Positions 20,741 through 30,186 of a DNA stretch of 64,000 nt are shown here, piece by piece (within the stretch, counting starts at the first letter, position 1; every line of letters starts with the position of its first letter). The notes under the pieces are model-generated. The model saw only the letters and a program-made list of their open reading frames with translations. It did no database searches and was not told where the DNA came from. Source of the DNA: an uncultured Clostridia bacterium (GTDB taxonomy: Bacteria > Bacillota > Clostridia > Lachnospirales > Lachnospiraceae); assembly GCA_946626755.1 (NCBI GenBank), contig CAMOUW010000001.1, positions 1 through 64,000 of the forward strand. Reading direction: 5' to 3'. A program made the position numbers and the translations under genes.

Positions 20741-21268
20741 ATGGGTGAGACACTTGATATAATAAAAAACAGGAGAAGCTGGAGAAAGTTTAAACCGGAT
20801 ATGGTTCCGGAAGAAGCAGTAGATATGATCATTGAGGCAGGAACCTGGGCGGCCAGCGGAAGAGGGCTGCAGTCTCCTACAATTGTTTGTGTGACAAACA
20901 ATTATGTAAAAAGAAAACTTACCCAAATGAATGCAAAAATACTGGGCAAGGAGGATTTTGATCCTTTTTTCGGGGCTCCTGTTATTCTCGTTGTACTGGC
21001 AGAGAAGAGTGTACCGACTTATGTTTATGACGGTAGTATTGTTATGGCCAATATGATGTTGGCGGCTGAGGATATAGGTATTGCAAGCTGTTGGATACAC
21101 AGGGCAAAAGAGGAATTTGAAACAGAGGAAGGAAAGAATCTGCTCAGAGCAATAGGTATTGAAGGAAAAGACCTTGAGGGCATAGGTCATCTGGCATTGG
21201 GATATCCCGATGGAGAAAAGCCTGAACCCGGAGCAAGGAAAAAAGATTATATATATTATGCTGACTGA
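20741..21268 (+). CDS. Nitroreductase family protein
   Basis: IKNRRSWRKFKPDMVPEEAVDMIIEAGTWAASGRGLQ; C-term GHLALGYPDGEKPEPGARKKDYIYY. Confidence 0.88.
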   Translation: MGETLDIIKNRRSWRKFKPDMVPEEAVDMIIEAGTWAASGRGLQSPTIVCVTNNYVKRKLTQMNAKILGKEDFDPFFGAPVILVVLAEKSVPTYVYDGSIVMANMMLAAEDIGIASCWIHRAKEEFETEEGKNLLRAIGIEGKDLEGIGHLALGYPDGEKPEPGARKKDYIYYAD

Positions 21269-21327
21269 CATTTTGATTGTTAGCCTTGTCTAATAGACGG
21301 ATTTTATTATACAATGAAGAAGTAGTT

Positions 21328-21396
21328 AAAAGTACTGTTTTGTTTTGATTATCGCTCGTTTGTACATCATGTAGCATTTATACAGTACTTTTTTTA
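21328..21396 (+). terminator. Terminator/attenuator-like hairpin upstream of lipoprotein
   Basis: aaaagtactgt (21328-21338) / acagtactttt (21382-21392) plus T run. Confidence 0.5.
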
Positions 21397-21429
21397 TAAC
21401 AACGGGTAAAAATGGGAGGTACAATCATT

Positions 21430-22440
21430 ATGAAGAAAAAGAGCATGTTTGTTGCATTTGGTGCAGCAGCCGTTATGGCAGCAGGTGTTCTTGCAGGATG
21501 TGGCGGAAATGCAGGCGGCGATGTAAAAAAGACAGCTACAGAAGCTGTTACAGAGGTTACTGATGCTACGGCAGTTACAACTGCACAGGGAGACGTAACT
21601 GTAGAGAGCATTGCAAAAAGTGCTTCTGAGAACATGAAGAATGTTAAGTCTTACGCTTTGGATGGCGGAGTTAACATGAAATACGGAGTAAAAGCTGAAG
21701 GGCAGAGTATGGATATGTCTGTTGTAAGCAAGATCCAGGGAGAAAGCGTACTTGAAAGCAAAAATTCTCATATCACGATGGATATGGAAATGAAAATGCT
21801 TGGTACGGATTATAAGATGACAAATGAGGCTTATGGTCTTGTGGCTGAGGATGGCAAGTATGTAACATACTCCAAGACAAACAATCCTATCACAGGAGAA
21901 GAAGAAGCAAAATGGACGAAGAATGAAACAGAGACCGCTATAGACTTTGAGTCTCTTAACAATCTTGATCTCTTTAATCAGATTGCCGACGGAAAGATAA
22001 AGGCTGAGCTCAGCAATGAAACTGTTCAGATAAACGGCAAGGATGCATACAAGATTACAGGAACCATTCCCGGTGAAGTTTTCCAGGAAGTATTCAGTAG
22101 TATGTACGGTTCGGGAGAAAATGCTGAAAATGTATCCGCTTTGGATTTCTCAAAAGCAAGTGCTGATGCAGAGATTTATGTATACAAGGACAGCCTTCTT
22201 CCTGCCAAGGCATATATGGACGCTAAGTCATATATGGAGACGATTCTGAAGGAGTCCATGGCGGGTAATACCGGTATCGAAAATATTGAACTTGCTATTG
22301 ATGAGTTTAATGTAGAGACTACATACGACAAGTACAATGAGATTGATAAGATTGAGGTGCCTGCAGATGTTATAAAAGAGGCTGAAGAGACGGCAGCGCT
22401 TGAAGAAACAGCTGCTACAGAGACAAGTCAGGCAAGCTGA
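21430..22440 (+). CDS. Secreted lipoprotein (DUF6612-like)
   Basis: Signal peptide with lipobox LAGCG; RBS ggagg upstream; lipoprotein architecture. Confidence 0.7.
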   Translation: MKKKSMFVAFGAAAVMAAGVLAGCGGNAGGDVKKTATEAVTEVTDATAVTTAQGDVTVESIAKSASENMKNVKSYALDGGVNMKYGVKAEGQSMDMSVVSKIQGESVLESKNSHITMDMEMKMLGTDYKMTNEAYGLVAEDGKYVTYSKTNNPITGEEEAKWTKNETETAIDFESLNNLDLFNQIADGKIKAELSNETVQINGKDAYKITGTIPGEVFQEVFSSMYGSGENAENVSALDFSKASADAEIYVYKDSLLPAKAYMDAKSYMETILKESMAGNTGIENIELAIDEFNVETTYDKYNEIDKIEVPADVIKEAEETAALEETAATETSQAS

Positions 22441-22470
22441 AAATTTTTTGAAAAACAATTAAAAAAATAC

Positions 22471-22499
22471 TTGACATCATGCAAATCGCTTGTTATAAT
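22471..22499 (+). promoter_or_regulatory. Sigma-A promoter
   Basis: TTGACA N17 TATAAT. Confidence 0.85.
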
Positions 22500-22510
22500 T
22501 TTTTTTGCAT

Positions 22511-22638
22511 AAAGGGAGTAGCTTGCACGGAGGTTTTCCGTGTTCGTCCGGTCGTCAGCGCGGCTTTGAGCCCGGTCGGATGAATGAGAAGCGAGACTTT
22601 GTGTCGTAACTGTAAAGTGCGGCACTGGTCTCGCTTTT
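22511..22638 (+). ncRNA. yybP-ykoY-like (Mn2+) riboswitch with expression-platform terminator
   Basis: aaaGGGAGTAGC...GTCAGCGCGGCTTTGAGCCCGGTCG...GAAGCGAGACTTTG; gcgagac/gtctcgctttttt terminator. Confidence 0.85.
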
Positions 22639-22798
22639 TTGTTACGGTCGGCACCTTCAGATTTTGTTATATTTACAGGATCACACAAACAGGAGCTCAT
22701 CCGTAGTAAAGCAATGACAGTACAAAGAAACGGGACATACCAAAGTGCCTGCACATTCCTTGAAGTATGAGTATAATTATCAGAGAGGTTATAACACC

Positions 22799-23731
22799 AT
22801 GGTTATTCAATGGCTTTTACTTGCACTGGGATTTGCCATGCTCATCAAAGGAGCGGATTTTTTTGTAGACGGGGCAGTGGGTATTGCCAGGAAGTTTGGG
22901 ATACCACAGCTCGTCATCGGTCTTACTATTGTAGCTATGGGCACAAGTGCACCGGAGGCGGCAGTAAGTATTGCGGCGGCGGCGGGGGGAAGTGCCGATA
23001 TCACCATAGGAAATATTGTTGGGAGTAATATTCTCAATATTTTTATAATCCTTGGTGTGACGGCTACTATAGTGACTATTGCAGTGGGTAAATCCACTGT
23101 TAAATACGAGATGCCGTTTATGATAGCAGTTACGGTAATACTTCTGCTTTTGGGTCTTGACGGATCTATAAGCAGGATAGACGCTTTGATCATCATTGGT
23201 CTTTTCGTCGTGTATATGATATATCTTTTCAGACTGGCGAAGTCCGGAGATGTATCGGGGGGGGACGAAGCACCGGTGAAGGAGCGTAAGCTTCCTATAG
23301 CATTGCTGCTTACGGGAATAGGTATTGCACTGATAATTTTCGGAAGTCAGGTGACCGTGAATGCGGCTACAGAGATAGCCAAGGGATTTGGCGTCAGTGA
23401 CAGATTTATAGGTCTGACAGTAGTGGCTCTCGGTACGTCACTTCCGGAGTTGTTTACATCAGTGACGGCAGCAAGAAAGGGGAATGCAGATATCGCCATA
23501 GGAAATATTGTCGGCAGTAATTTGTTCAATATACTGTTTGTTATTGGTATTTCCGGATTGATAACTGATATACCTTTCGCACCTTCCTTTAGGGTAGATA
23601 CCCTGGTGGCTATAGGAGCAAGTGTATTGTTGCTTGTATTTTGTCTGAAGAACAAAAAACTCGTGAGATGGCAGGGAATCGCCCTGCTGGGAGGTTATGT
23701 GGCATACTTTTTCCTTTGGCTGATCAGATAA
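22799..23731 (+). CDS. CaCA family cation (calcium/sodium) antiporter
   Basis: Two GNIVGSN(I/L)(L/F)NI alpha repeats; VAMGTSAPE and VALGTSLPE. Confidence 0.93.
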   Translation: MVIQWLLLALGFAMLIKGADFFVDGAVGIARKFGIPQLVIGLTIVAMGTSAPEAAVSIAAAAGGSADITIGNIVGSNILNIFIILGVTATIVTIAVGKSTVKYEMPFMIAVTVILLLLGLDGSISRIDALIIIGLFVVYMIYLFRLAKSGDVSGGDEAPVKERKLPIALLLTGIGIALIIFGSQVTVNAATEIAKGFGVSDRFIGLTVVALGTSLPELFTSVTAARKGNADIAIGNIVGSNLFNILFVIGISGLITDIPFAPSFRVDTLVAIGASVLLLVFCLKNKKLVRWQGIALLGGYVAYFFLWLIR

Positions 23732-23816
23732 AAAACGGGTTTATTTTGGGGCTGAATGGTGTATAATATATATATTACTAGGTGTATCCAAAATGACATG
23801 ATCAGGAGGAAGGGCT

Positions 23817-24410
23817 ATGTTTTTCAGACATCACAGGATTTTAAGACTAGCAGGAAGGGAATTGTGCAAAACAGCGCTTATACCGGGTGCTCCGGTTGTT
23901 ATTGCGGGACTTATAGGAGCCATCGGACTTGCCGGGCTCATTTACCTCAAGAAAAAAGCGGAAGAGGAGAGAAGTTCTGTTTATGAAGCAAGAGCGAAGG
24001 CTGTAGCAGAGCGAGCCAGGCGTGAAGAGGTGTTTGAAGAAGAGAACATCTTCGATGAAGAGCCTGTGATACATCGCAGATCCGCAAGTAAAGCTGCCGG
24101 CGCAAAAAAGACGTCAAAGAAAAAACCTGCACGTAAAAATTCCGTTGAAAGTACAGCACGTAGCAAAAGGGTATCACCCAAACCTTCTAAAACAAAGGTT
24201 GCGGAAGCAGGTCGGGCTCCCAAAGAGGAGGCAGAAGTACCTTATGTGGATATGTGGGTTGCTAATGCCCGCACGAAAAAGTTCCATGTGAAGGGCTGCG
24301 GAGATATCGGTAAAATAGGTAAGGCGAACCTGGAAGACATCGCAGGAAGCTTGGATGAGCTCTTGGAGAGGGGTTATATTCCCTGCTCCAAATGTGTAGG
24401 AAAGCGATGA
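23817..24410 (+). CDS. Membrane-anchored protein with basic linker and C-terminal Ada-like Cys/His zinc motif
   Basis: TM near N-term (VVIAGLIGAIGLAGLIYL); FHVKGCGDI...GYIPCSKC. Confidence 0.6.
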   Translation: MFFRHHRILRLAGRELCKTALIPGAPVVIAGLIGAIGLAGLIYLKKKAEEERSSVYEARAKAVAERARREEVFEEENIFDEEPVIHRRSASKAAGAKKTSKKKPARKNSVESTARSKRVSPKPSKTKVAEAGRAPKEEAEVPYVDMWVANARTKKFHVKGCGDIGKIGKANLEDIAGSLDELLERGYIPCSKCVGKR

Positions 24411-24436
24411 TGATATAAGTGAAAAGTATAGAATGA

Positions 24437-24487
24437 GGACACCGTTACGATCGTATGTTTTGATTGGATATACGGTGTTCTTTTTTT
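24437..24487 (+). terminator. Rho-independent terminator
   Basis: ggacaccgt ... acggtgttc + T7. Confidence 0.7.
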
Positions 24488-24593
24488 GTGTGGTTAATTA
24501 ATAAACGCTGTACTATCTTCTTTCTTTAAGTTCATTTTTATGGTAAAATCGTGAGAAAGAATTTTTGTTGTCTAAAGAAACGGAGAATTGCAT

Positions 24594-26339
24594 ATGAAAC
24601 AGTTGATGTTAGGAAACAAAGCCTTTGCGAGAGGTTTGTACGAGGCCGGATGCTGTGTGGTTTCCAGTTACCCTGGAACACCCAGTACTGAGATAACAGA
24701 AGAAGCGGCAAAGTATGATGAGATTTATTGCGAATGGGCACCCAATGAAAAGGTGGCTATGGAGGTTACTTTTGGTGCGTCTCTTGGAGGCGTGCGCTCA
24801 TTTTGCGGTATGAAGCATGTTGGACTTAATGTGGCGGCAGATCCTTTGTATACTATGTCATATACAGGTGTTCATGCCGGTATAGTCATCGGTGTTGCAG
24901 ACGATCCCGGGATGCACTCATCACAGAATGAACAGGATTCCAGACATCATGCCATAGCTGCCAAAGTGCCTATGCTGGAACCCTCTGATTCTGCGGAGAC
25001 TCTTGAATATGTGAAACTGGCTTACGAATTATCGGAAGAGTTCGACACTCCGGTGCTTGTTAAAATGTGCACCAGGATAGCCCATTCCCAGTCTGTGGTT
25101 GAGACTTCTCAGAGAGCCTGTCCCCCCCGGAAAGCTTATGAAAAAAACATAGCCAAGAATGTAATGATGCCCGGGAATGCTATTAAAAGACATCCTATCA
25201 TAGAGGAACGTACTAACAATCTCAAGGTGTGGTCTGAAACCTCAGGTATCAATAAAATAGAAGAAGGCGGGAAGGAAATTGGAATCATCACCTCATCTAC
25301 TTCATATCAGTATGTGAAAGAGGTTTTTGGAGACAGTATTTCCATTTTAAAGCTCGGTATGGTAAATCCACTTCCGGACAAACTTATCAGAGAATTTGCA
25401 TCGCAAGTAGAGCGTCTCATAGTTGTTGAGGAAATGGATCCCATAATTGAAGAGCACGTAAAATCACTGGGGATAAAATGTGAAGGTAAAAATCTTTTGC
25501 CTGTCTGCGGAGAGTTTTCGCAAAATCTCATAGCCGCCGCTATGGGAAAAGATATAGATACAGGCAAGTCACTTGATGATGAAATACCAGTACGTCCTCC
25601 AATTATGTGCGCAGGATGTCCGCACAGAGGAGTATTCTATACCCTTGCCAAAAACAAATGCGTTGTAATGGGAGATATCGGATGTTATACCCTTGGCGCT
25701 GTAGCACCACTGTCTGCTATGGATATGACCTTATGTATGGGAGCGTCAGTATCGGCGGTACACGGCTTTAATAAAGCCATGGGTGCAGATGGAGAAGGAA
25801 AGTCAGTCGGTATCATAGGCGATTCTACATTTATGCACTCAGGTATGACAGGACTTGCCAATATAGCTTACAATCAGTCAAATTCAACGGTGATCATTTT
25901 GGATAACTCCATAACAGGCATGACAGGTCATCAGCAAAATCCCACTACAGGATACAATATAAAGGGTGATCCTGCAGGAAAGATTGATCTTGAGGCTTTA
26001 TGCAGAGCCATGGGGATAGACAGGGTTGTTGTGACAGATCCTTACGATCTGGATGAGTTTGACCGTGTGCTCAAAGAGGAACTGGCAGCGGAGGAACCTT
26101 CGGTTATTATAGCCAGAAGACCATGTGCCTTGCTTAAGTATGTCAAGCACAATACTCCGTTAACAGTAAATACCGATAAATGTACCGGATGCGGAGCATG
26201 TATGCGTATAGGATGCCCTGCCATTTCCATGAAGGAAGGCAAAGCCTGCGTGGATAAGACCCTTTGCGTGGGGTGTGATGTGTGTATGCAATTGTGTCAT
26301 TTTGATTCATTTGAAAGAATTGAAAAGAAGGGAGAATAA
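24594..26339 (+). CDS. iorA: Indolepyruvate ferredoxin oxidoreductase, alpha subunit
   Basis: GNKAFARGLYEAGCCVVSSYPGTPSTEI, GDSTFMHSGMTGL TPP motif, C-terminal 2x[4Fe-4S]. Confidence 0.93.
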   Translation: MKQLMLGNKAFARGLYEAGCCVVSSYPGTPSTEITEEAAKYDEIYCEWAPNEKVAMEVTFGASLGGVRSFCGMKHVGLNVAADPLYTMSYTGVHAGIVIGVADDPGMHSSQNEQDSRHHAIAAKVPMLEPSDSAETLEYVKLAYELSEEFDTPVLVKMCTRIAHSQSVVETSQRACPPRKAYEKNIAKNVMMPGNAIKRHPIIEERTNNLKVWSETSGINKIEEGGKEIGIITSSTSYQYVKEVFGDSISILKLGMVNPLPDKLIREFASQVERLIVVEEMDPIIEEHVKSLGIKCEGKNLLPVCGEFSQNLIAAAMGKDIDTGKSLDDEIPVRPPIMCAGCPHRGVFYTLAKNKCVVMGDIGCYTLGAVAPLSAMDMTLCMGASVSAVHGFNKAMGADGEGKSVGIIGDSTFMHSGMTGLANIAYNQSNSTVIILDNSITGMTGHQQNPTTGYNIKGDPAGKIDLEALCRAMGIDRVVVTDPYDLDEFDRVLKEELAAEEPSVIIARRPCALLKYVKHNTPLTVNTDKCTGCGACMRIGCPAISMKEGKACVDKTLCVGCDVCMQLCHFDSFERIEKKGE

Positions 26340-26342
26340 ACC

Positions 26343-26921
26343 ATGAAATCAGGAAATATAATGATCGTCGGAGTGGGTGGTCAGGGCTCTCTTCTTGCCA
26401 GCAAGCTTCTTGGGCACCTTCTTTTAAAAGAGGGCTTTGATGTAAAGGTTTCCGAGGTGCATGGCATGAGTCAGAGAGGCGGAAGCGTAGTGACTTATGT
26501 GAGATTTGGAGAGAAGGTAGCTTCTCCGGTTATAGATGAGGGAGAAGCGGATTTTATCGTTTCCTTTGAGATACTTGAGGCGGCAAGATGGCTGAGATAC
26601 TTAAAGCCGGACGGTCATATAGTGACCAATACTCAGCAGATAGATCCAATGCCCGTTATCATAGGAGCCAAAGAGTATCCGAAAGAATTGGAAGATAAAC
26701 TTAAAGCTTCAGGAGCTGCGGTAGATGTTATGGATTGCCTTACCCTTGCAAAGGAAGCAGGGTCTGCTAAAGCTGTAAATGTAGTTCTTATCGGGAGGTT
26801 GTCTCATTATTTCGATATACCGGAAGATAAATGGATCGAGGCAATAGAGGAGATCGTACCTGCCAAATTTACAGAGATAAATAAAAAAGCATTTGAACTG
26901 GGGAGAAATTTCGAATCATGA
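26343..26921 (+). CDS. iorB: Indolepyruvate oxidoreductase, beta subunit
   Basis: GVGGQGSLLASKLLG, EVHGMSQRGGSVVTYVRFG. Confidence 0.93.
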   Translation: MKSGNIMIVGVGGQGSLLASKLLGHLLLKEGFDVKVSEVHGMSQRGGSVVTYVRFGEKVASPVIDEGEADFIVSFEILEAARWLRYLKPDGHIVTNTQQIDPMPVIIGAKEYPKELEDKLKASGAAVDVMDCLTLAKEAGSAKAVNVVLIGRLSHYFDIPEDKWIEAIEEIVPAKFTEINKKAFELGRNFES

Positions 26922-28573
26922 CAGAAAATGAAAATATAGAACTTGCAGAACTCCTGTTTGGAGAAGAAGAGCTTAAAACAAGAGAAGAATATGAAGAGAT
27001 GTATCCGTACAGGAAGCTGGGTAATAAGTCTGAGGTCACCAGGCTTGCCCCCTCACCTACGGGATTTATGCATCTGGGAAATCTGTACAGTGCTTTGGCT
27101 GATGAGCGCATCGCTCATACTAAAGAAGGGGTGTTTTTTCTTCGTATAGAAGATACAGATGCCAAAAGAAAAGTAGAGGGCGCTGTTGAACTGGTCATAG
27201 ATTCTCTTAAGTATTTCGGTATAGAGTTTGATGAGGGAGAAGGTCTGGGACAGGGGTCAGGTATATATGGTCCCTATACCCAGAGCGAGAGAAAAGAGAT
27301 CTATCATACTTTTGCAAAAGAGCTGGTGGAGAAGGGGCTTGCATATCCCTGTTTTTGTGAAGAAGATGAACTGGAGGCTATCAGAAAAGAGCAGGAGGAG
27401 AAAAAGGAACTGACCGGCTACTATGGCAGATATGCTGTATGGAGAGAAAAAAGCCTTGATGAGATAAAAGAGGCGATTTCTATGGGTAAGCCATATGTTC
27501 TCCGGCTCAGATCCCAGGGCTCTCCGGACAAAGAGTTTACTTTTAAGGACGAGATAAAGGGAGAGGTGAATCTGCCGGAAAACATCCACGATGTGGTTAT
27601 TTTAAAAAAGGATGGTATACCTACGTATCATTTTGCTCATGCTGTGGATGATCATCTCATGCGGACGACACTTGTGCTCAGGGGTGGCGAGTGGCTTGCT
27701 TCTGTTCCTACACACGTAGAGCTTTTCAATGCTTTGGGATTTAAGCTTCCCAAATATGCCCATACAGCACATATGATGAAGATAGATCCGGAGACAGGGG
27801 GAAAGAGAAAGCTTTCCAAAAGAAGCGATCCGGAGATGAGTCTTTCTTTTTACAGGGAGGAAGGCTACCATCCTCATTGTATAAAAATATATCTAATGAC
27901 ACTGCTTAATTCGAACTTTGAAGAATGGCACAGAAATAATCCGGAAGCCTTACCTGAAGAGTTTCCTTTTTCGGTTAAAAAGATGAATAATTCAGGGGCT
28001 CTTTTCGATATGGATAAACTTGAAAGTATATGCAAGGACGAGTTGTCCATGCTGGATGAAGGAGCGGTTTATGAATTTATCGAAAACTGGGCAAAGGAGT
28101 TTGCTCCGGAAAAGCATGCTGTGTATTTTGCGGATAAGGAAAAGATGCTTTCTGTTTTGAGACTGTGTATGGGAGTTGGTCAGAAGCGCAGAAGAAAAGA
28201 TTTGATCAATGCAAAGCAGGCATTGGAATTTGTGTCTATATTTTTTGAATCACCGGGAGATGGAGAAGATGAATTTAAACAGACACCGGAAGATGTAAAA
28301 GCTATCCTTGAGGATTATCTCAGTCGTTTTGATTATGAAGATGACAATCAGGTATGGTTTGAAAAAATCAAAGAAATAGCACAAAATAACGGATTTGCTA
28401 CGGATAGAAAAGTATACAAAGAAAACCCCGGTAACTTCAAAGGGGAAACATCTGACGTGGCAGAGGTGGTACGCATTGCCATTACCGGACGGGCCAATAC
28501 ACCCGACTTGTGGAGCATTATTCACATTATCGGTGAGGAAGAAATGAAGGAAAGGCTTTCTGCTAAAATATAA
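26918..28573 (+). CDS. gltX: Glutamate--tRNA ligase
   Basis: RLAPSPTGFMHLGNLYSALADE, KLSKRSDPEMSL (KMSKS-like). Confidence 0.9.
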   Translation: MTENENIELAELLFGEEELKTREEYEEMYPYRKLGNKSEVTRLAPSPTGFMHLGNLYSALADERIAHTKEGVFFLRIEDTDAKRKVEGAVELVIDSLKYFGIEFDEGEGLGQGSGIYGPYTQSERKEIYHTFAKELVEKGLAYPCFCEEDELEAIRKEQEEKKELTGYYGRYAVWREKSLDEIKEAISMGKPYVLRLRSQGSPDKEFTFKDEIKGEVNLPENIHDVVILKKDGIPTYHFAHAVDDHLMRTTLVLRGGEWLASVPTHVELFNALGFKLPKYAHTAHMMKIDPETGGKRKLSKRSDPEMSLSFYREEGYHPHCIKIYLMTLLNSNFEEWHRNNPEALPEEFPFSVKKMNNSGALFDMDKLESICKDELSMLDEGAVYEFIENWAKEFAPEKHAVYFADKEKMLSVLRLCMGVGQKRRRKDLINAKQALEFVSIFFESPGDGEDEFKQTPEDVKAILEDYLSRFDYEDDNQVWFEKIKEIAQNNGFATDRKVYKENPGNFKGETSDVAEVVRIAITGRANTPDLWSIIHIIGEEEMKERLSAKI

Positions 28574-28632
28574 AAAACAGCCCTGTTGATATTTGTCCGG
28601 GATTCCGGCGGATATACGGCAGGGCTGTTTAT
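28574..28632. terminator. Bidirectional terminator between convergent genes
   Basis: aaaacagccctg ... cagggctgttt. Confidence 0.75.
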
Positions 28633-28634
28633 AT

Positions 28635-29966
28635 TTATGAGTGCTTTTTATGTTTAAAGTGTTTACCGGCGGATTTTTCGCCGTAAAGTAAATGAAGCAG
28701 TTTTTCCGGATCCATTTCCTTTATGCCGTCCGGATCGGTAAGACCACCGTTCTGACCGTCTGTATGCCATGAAAAAATACCGGCTCTTTCGTCGCTAAAG
28801 TCAAAATAAACCTCGGGCTTTTTCAGATCTGCTTCGTAGCGCAAATACCATTCGGGATAATATTTAGACATATATTCTTTGGCAATATGATAAGCTTTAC
28901 ATTCACTGTTATCACCCAGGGCAGCCAACTGAACACCGCCACCGGGCTGGCCTTCACGACTCACGGAAGGGGAAGAGTGGGCCATTATTACGCTTCCGTC
29001 CTTACATGTGCCCAGGGATATCCATACATGGCCTTTAATACTTATAATGTCTCCGGGATGAACAGAATCATTGTCGCGATGCCATGTATCAGGCACAATA
29101 CGTCTGAAACTGCCCCAACCACGGTCTGCAAGTCTTTTTGAGTTTTCCGTGGAGGGAAATACATACCCTTCTTTTCCGTTTTCTGTTTCAAAGGTATTGT
29201 AAAGTGACCATCCCAGATATCCTGAACAGTCAAGGCCGGCATAATAATACTCGTTAAAACCGCCGTAGGGATAAAAACTTGTGGAAGCATCAACATTTTC
29301 AGCTTTTCCGTCTTTATCTTTATATGTGTATTTTGCGTCTTTGGAAGAAAAAAATTTAATCCAGTCTTCAGATATGCCGATGCTTCTTGTTTGATCAGAG
29401 GCTCCGTCATCCTGCCAGTTCCATCCTCCGCCGTAAATATACAGAGCTTTTCCAACGGGCATAAGTGCAGTGGTTAAGAAATTTTTAAGGGTCTTTTCCC
29501 CCGGTATGCCATTAACAAGTGTATCGATCTGAATATCTTTGTCTGTAGCCTTTTGTTTTACACTGTTCAAAAATCCGTTTTTGGCACTTATGTCGTATGT
29601 GTAACCTTCCTTGAGCTGATTTTGTAAATAAAAGCCGTTGGACGCGCTATCGGCAATTTTATAAACGGTCTCATTTCCGTCTGTGTCGAAACGGTATCCG
29701 AAATCATCAACATTATCTTTATTTACATATCCATAGTCTTTAATACCCAGATAAGTACCGGTCAGTTTTATTTCCGGCTCATCTTTTGATGAAGGATCAA
29801 CAACACCGGATGTTTCTTCAGGTGTTGCTTTTTCTTTTGTTTCATCACTGATATATGGATCTGCACTTGTATATTCAGTTGTGTCTGTTTGGGATGAAAA
29901 AATACCGCAACCGGGTATAAATACTACAGGACAGATTATTCCGCAAAAAAGCAGGTAATGCTTCAA
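28635..29966 (-). CDS. Lipoprotein with NlpC/P60-like hydrolase domain
   Basis: Lipobox (VFIPGCG), YAGLDCSGYLGW, HPGDIISIKGHVWISLG; TTG start. Confidence 0.7.
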   Translation of the reverse strand: MKHYLLFCGIICPVVFIPGCGIFSSQTDTTEYTSADPYISDETKEKATPEETSGVVDPSSKDEPEIKLTGTYLGIKDYGYVNKDNVDDFGYRFDTDGNETVYKIADSASNGFYLQNQLKEGYTYDISAKNGFLNSVKQKATDKDIQIDTLVNGIPGEKTLKNFLTTALMPVGKALYIYGGGWNWQDDGASDQTRSIGISEDWIKFFSSKDAKYTYKDKDGKAENVDASTSFYPYGGFNEYYYAGLDCSGYLGWSLYNTFETENGKEGYVFPSTENSKRLADRGWGSFRRIVPDTWHRDNDSVHPGDIISIKGHVWISLGTCKDGSVIMAHSSPSVSREGQPGGGVQLAALGDNSECKAYHIAKEYMSKYYPEWYLRYEADLKKPEVYFDFSDERAGIFSWHTDGQNGGLTDPDGIKEMDPEKLLHLLYGEKSAGKHFKHKKHS

Positions 29967-30186
29967 AACAAGCCCCCCCCATTATTCTGATTCTCTATTA
30001 TTAATTCATATTTCTGTATTTTACTATATTACCGATAAATCTACAAGTGGTTGATATACCGTGTTTTAGAACAGTTAATAATAAATATGTCACAAAAATT
30101 ATTAAAATAATAATATAAGGTATTTTCGAAAAGGTAAAATACAGGTATAATGAGAAATAGTGAAATGAGATTTAAGGAGAATTACG

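Noticed and set aside
16790-21268. Known 2,8-dioxopurine / anaerobic purine-degradation cluster
   Set aside because: Carbamate kinase and an Fe-S flavoprotein are present but the hallmark ygeX/ygeY/ygeW, hyuA, ssnA and xdh-type genes are absent.
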